This document shows, one piece after another, positions 6,003-8,259 of a stretch of DNA of 8,259 bases. This DNA is from an uncultured Collinsella sp. Lineage in GTDB: Bacteria > Actinomycetota > Coriobacteriia > Coriobacteriales > Coriobacteriaceae. Below the pieces are notes generated by a model, which saw nothing but the letters and a program-made list of their open reading frames with translations, was not told where the DNA came from and made no database searches. The stretch is from the NCBI GenBank assembly GCA_900549335.1, contig UROJ01000066.1, positions 1 through 8,259 on the forward strand, in the 5' to 3' direction. The stretch's first letter is position 1, and every line of letters starts with the position of its first letter. A program made the translations under genes and the position numbers.

Positions 6003-6836
6003 CTACTCCTGAGGCATAGCCGGCATGGCCACCGTGGCACCCGGGTCCTCGCCGGCGCCGTCCACGAGCGGCAGGCCGCCCTCATGCGCAGGTCCTGCCG
6101 GAACCGTCGCCGCACCGCCAAAGACGGCAGCGGAGGCCTCGTGGTTCTCGGCAACCGCACCCTCGGTATCAATCGCCACCTGGGGCTCGTCGTCAAAGTT
6201 GGGGACGCCCTGGGGCTCGGTGGGAACGGGCTCGGCGGTCGCATCGGCAACGGGCTCGGCGTCGACCGGCACATCGCCCTCGTCAGCGCCCTCGTCCTCG
6301 GCAGCATCTTCGCCGTTCGCAGCGGCGACGGCCTCGTGAGGATCCTTGCCCTCGGCCTCGGCGCGCATGCCCAGCACCAGGTTGCGCAGGCCCGCGACCG
6401 TGCCCTCCACGTCGGGGGCAGGCTGGTCGGCGTGCAGGTACGCCCAGTCCATCATAAAGGTGGCCGAAGACAGCGCACCGATGGCCAGCGCGTCGTCGGG
6501 ACACGAAAGCTCAACCTCAAAAACGCGCTCGTCGTGCTCGCTTACGCGCGTGCGGCCGCACGAGATGCTACCGGCAAGACCGGTCTCGTTCATGAGCTCG
6601 ACCGTCACATGCTCAAGCAGATGGCAAAGCTCGGTCTGGCCCATGCAGTCCTGGAACTCGCGGCCGGAATCACCCAGGCACAGGTGCTTGGCAATCGCCG
6701 GCACCAGGTAATACACGCGCGCCGTAGCCTCGATATCCTCCGAGGTCATGAGCGGCATGCCGGGGTTCACCAGCACGTGCGCGCAGATCTTGTCCTCGCT
6801 GACGGTGACCTTAAGGATGTTAAACAGGCCTGCCAT
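6003..6836 (-). CDS. Orphan cyanophycin-synthetase N-domain-like protein with acidic tail
   Basis: A 277-residue protein. Residues 1-135 resemble the N-terminal domain of cyanophycin synthetase: VNPGMPLMTSEDI (23-35, compare HPGLPL-x-x-EDI), then C-HLLEHVTVEL (71-81, compare GHVLEHVALEL), CGRTR (93-97, compare FGRTRET) and FEVELSCPDDALAIGA (106-121). The ATP-grasp and Mur-ligase domains that make up the rest of that enzyme are absent. In cyanophycin synthetase this domain was reported to hold a hydrolytic site that trims polymer to make primers; here H72, E75, H76 and E80 form an H-x2-E-H-x3-E pattern that could bind metal. Residues 160-277 are acidic, Ala/Glu/Pro-rich and probably disordered. 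It starts 24 nt after the CorC-like gene with GGGGAG five bases from the ATG, so the two likely share a transcript. Homology is judged by eye from motifs; function is unknown. Confidence 0.65.
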   Translation of the reverse strand: MAGLFNILKVTVSEDKICAHVLVNPGMPLMTSEDIEATARVYYLVPAIAKHLCLGDSGREFQDCMGQTELCHLLEHVTVELMNETGLAGSISCGRTRVSEHDERVFEVELSCPDDALAIGALSSATFMMDWAYLHADQPAPDVEGTVAGLRNLVLGMRAEAEGKDPHEAVAAANGEDAAEDEGADEGDVPVDAEPVADATAEPVPTEPQGVPNFDDEPQVAIDTEGAVAENHEASAAVFGGAATVPAGPAHEGGLPLVDGAGEDPGATVAMPAMPQE

Positions 6837-6860
6837 AACTCTCCCCTACTCTTCCTTGTC

Positions 6861-8234
6861 CTACTCGTCGCCGTCGTGCGGATTCGCGGAACCCGCACCC
6901 GACGTCGTCGGCTCGTCTACCGAAGACTCGGAATCCTTCTTATCGGTTTCGGCCGGAGCGATCACGCGAATGAGCGAGATGCGCTGGCCACGCATCGACT
7001 GCACTTTAAACTTGTACCCCGCAACCTCAAACACCTCTCCGATGTCGGGCACCGAGTCGCAAAGCTCCAAAATCCAGCCGGCGATGGTCTCATAATCATC
7101 GCTTTCCTCGAGCGGCCAACCAAGCTCAATCGCGTCATCGCACGAAAAACGCCCATCGACGAGCCACTCGCGGCGCGAAAGGCGCGTGAGGTACTTGTTG
7201 TCGGGGTCGAACTCGTCCTCGATCTCGCCGACGATCTCCTCGACGATGTCCTCGATGGTGATGATGCCGGCCGTGCCGCCGTACTCGTCCACGACCACTA
7301 CGATCTGGTCGTGCGAAGTCTGCATCTCGGACAGCAGCGGCAGGATGTCCTTGGTGTCGGGCACAAAGGTGGCGTCGCGCAAAAAACCGGCGATGGGCTG
7401 GTCGCCCTTGCCGTCGAGCGCGGGCTGGATCAGGTCCTTGATGTGCGCAATGCCGGCGACGTTGTCGGGATCCTCGTGATAGACGGGGATGCGGCTAAAG
7501 CCGGTCTGGCGCATGGTGGACAGCACGTCGGCGACCGTCTCGTCGTCCTCGCACATGGTGGTGTCCACGCGCGGCACCATGACCTCGCGGGCAACGGTGT
7601 CGCCCAGGTCGAAGATCTCGTGGATCATGCGCTTTTCCTCGTCGAGCAGGTCGTCCTGCTCCGAGACCATGTACTTGATCTCTTCTTCCGAGACGTTCTG
7701 GCGATCGTCGGCGCTCTTGATGCGCAGGATGCGAGCCAGACCATCGGAGCAGGCGCCGGTCAGCCACACGAGCGGGCGGGCGATCTTCTGGAACACGGAA
7801 AGCGGGCCCACGACCTGCTTGGATACGCCCTCGGCGTTGGCCAGACCAATGCGCTTGGGCACAAGCTCACCAATCACGATGGACACGAAGGCGACCGCGA
7901 CGGTGATGATGACCGGCGCCAGGCCGCGTGCGATGGCGGAGAGCGGCGCGATGCCAAAGCTCATGAGCCACGTGGCGAGCGGGTCGGACAGACTCGTCGA
8001 GGCGACGGCGGACGAGGCGAAGCCCACGAGCGTGATGGCGACCTGGATGGTGGCGAGCAGCTGGTCGGAGTCGGCAGCCAGCTTAATGGCACGCTCGGCG
8101 CGCTTGTCGCCTTCCTCGGCCTCGTGCTCCAGCACGGCGCGCTTGGCCGTGGTGAGCGCCATCTCAGACATAGAGAAGTAGCCGTTGATGAGGGTCAAAA
8201 CGAGGGTGGTGATAAGGGAGATGGTTATGTCCAT
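6861..8234 (-). CDS. CorC/HlyC (CNNM-type) transporter-like membrane protein
   Basis: A 457-residue protein with the full family architecture. Residues 1-185 are a DUF21/CNNM membrane domain (about 3-22, 60-80, 100-122, 140-160 hydrophobic) with the conserved NGYFSMSEMALTT (18-30) and GELVPKRIG (122-130). Residues about 215-335 are a CBS pair, starting REVMVPRVD and ending in the signature DEYGGTAGI-x-TIEDIVEEIVGEIEDEFD (316-343). Residues 350-425 are the CorC_HlyC transporter-associated domain, followed by a short acidic tail. Family members are linked to Mg2+ and Co2+ efflux or resistance, and some bacterial CNNMs act as Na+-driven Mg2+ exporters; the old haemolysin name is misleading. Length is normal. 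The ATG at 8234 has no close ribosome site: GGAGG lies 15 nt upstream. No other in-frame start is visible upstream within the window. Confidence 0.93.
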   Translation of the reverse strand: MDITISLITTLVLTLINGYFSMSEMALTTAKRAVLEHEAEEGDKRAERAIKLAADSDQLLATIQVAITLVGFASSAVASTSLSDPLATWLMSFGIAPLSAIARGLAPVIITVAVAFVSIVIGELVPKRIGLANAEGVSKQVVGPLSVFQKIARPLVWLTGACSDGLARILRIKSADDRQNVSEEEIKYMVSEQDDLLDEEKRMIHEIFDLGDTVAREVMVPRVDTTMCEDDETVADVLSTMRQTGFSRIPVYHEDPDNVAGIAHIKDLIQPALDGKGDQPIAGFLRDATFVPDTKDILPLLSEMQTSHDQIVVVVDEYGGTAGIITIEDIVEEIVGEIEDEFDPDNKYLTRLSRREWLVDGRFSCDDAIELGWPLEESDDYETIAGWILELCDSVPDIGEVFEVAGYKFKVQSMRGQRISLIRVIAPAETDKKDSESSVDEPTTSGAGSANPHDGDE

Positions 8235-8259
8235 CGGGAGTTTCTCGAACCTCCAAGAT

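Noticed and set aside
1..8259. CRISPR array, tRNA, rRNA, insertion sequence or prophage
   Set aside because: No regularly spaced repeats, cloverleaf, transposase or phage genes are visible; the window reads as ordinary chromosomal backbone.

Overview
All seven genes in this window read on the minus strand, with little intergenic space. GC content is high and AT-rich promoter boxes stand out against it. Gene content and organisation suggest a high-GC Gram-positive of the actinobacterial kind. The Nramp-related protein with Mg2+-type site residues points to Coriobacteriia (Collinsella/Eggerthella relatives), because the characterised member of that Nramp branch is from Eggerthella lenta. The taxonomic call is inference from protein features, not a database match.

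Layout in transcription order, from high to low coordinates. (1) A CorC/HlyC (CNNM-type) membrane protein at 8234-6861 is followed 24 nt later by a small protein (6836-6003). Its first ~135 residues resemble the N-terminal domain of cyanophycin synthetase, and the rest is an acidic low-complexity tail. (2) A TATAAT box at 5918-5923 opens a two-gene operon, a YtxH-type membrane-anchored protein (5866-5477) and a PRC-barrel protein (5477-4722), joined by a TAATG overlap and closed by a strong hairpin terminator (4662-4700). (3) Immediately below that terminator is a membrane-anchored NodB-fold polysaccharide-deacetylase-like protein (4649-3243) whose metal-binding and catalytic histidines are all replaced. 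(4) A 328-nt intergenic region carries an extended -10 promoter and a ~200-nt structured leader with a short upstream ORF. It precedes a PRC / MgtE_N / CBS protein with a non-MgtE-like membrane domain (2914-1070) and, 8 nt later, a Nramp-family transporter (1061 to the window edge).

Two units concern divalent cations. The Nramp protein has the site substitutions expected of Mg2+-transporting NRMTs. Its partner keeps the cytosolic Mg2+-sensing parts of MgtE but not the recognisable MgtE pore. CorC/CNNM proteins are linked to Mg2+ efflux. The most interesting hypothesis here is that genes at 2914-1 form a two-protein Mg2+ uptake system, an MgtE-type sensor coupled to an NRMT permease, controlled by its long leader. 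The pseudo-deacetylase and the orphan cyanophycin-synthetase-like domain are the other two candidates for undescribed biology.
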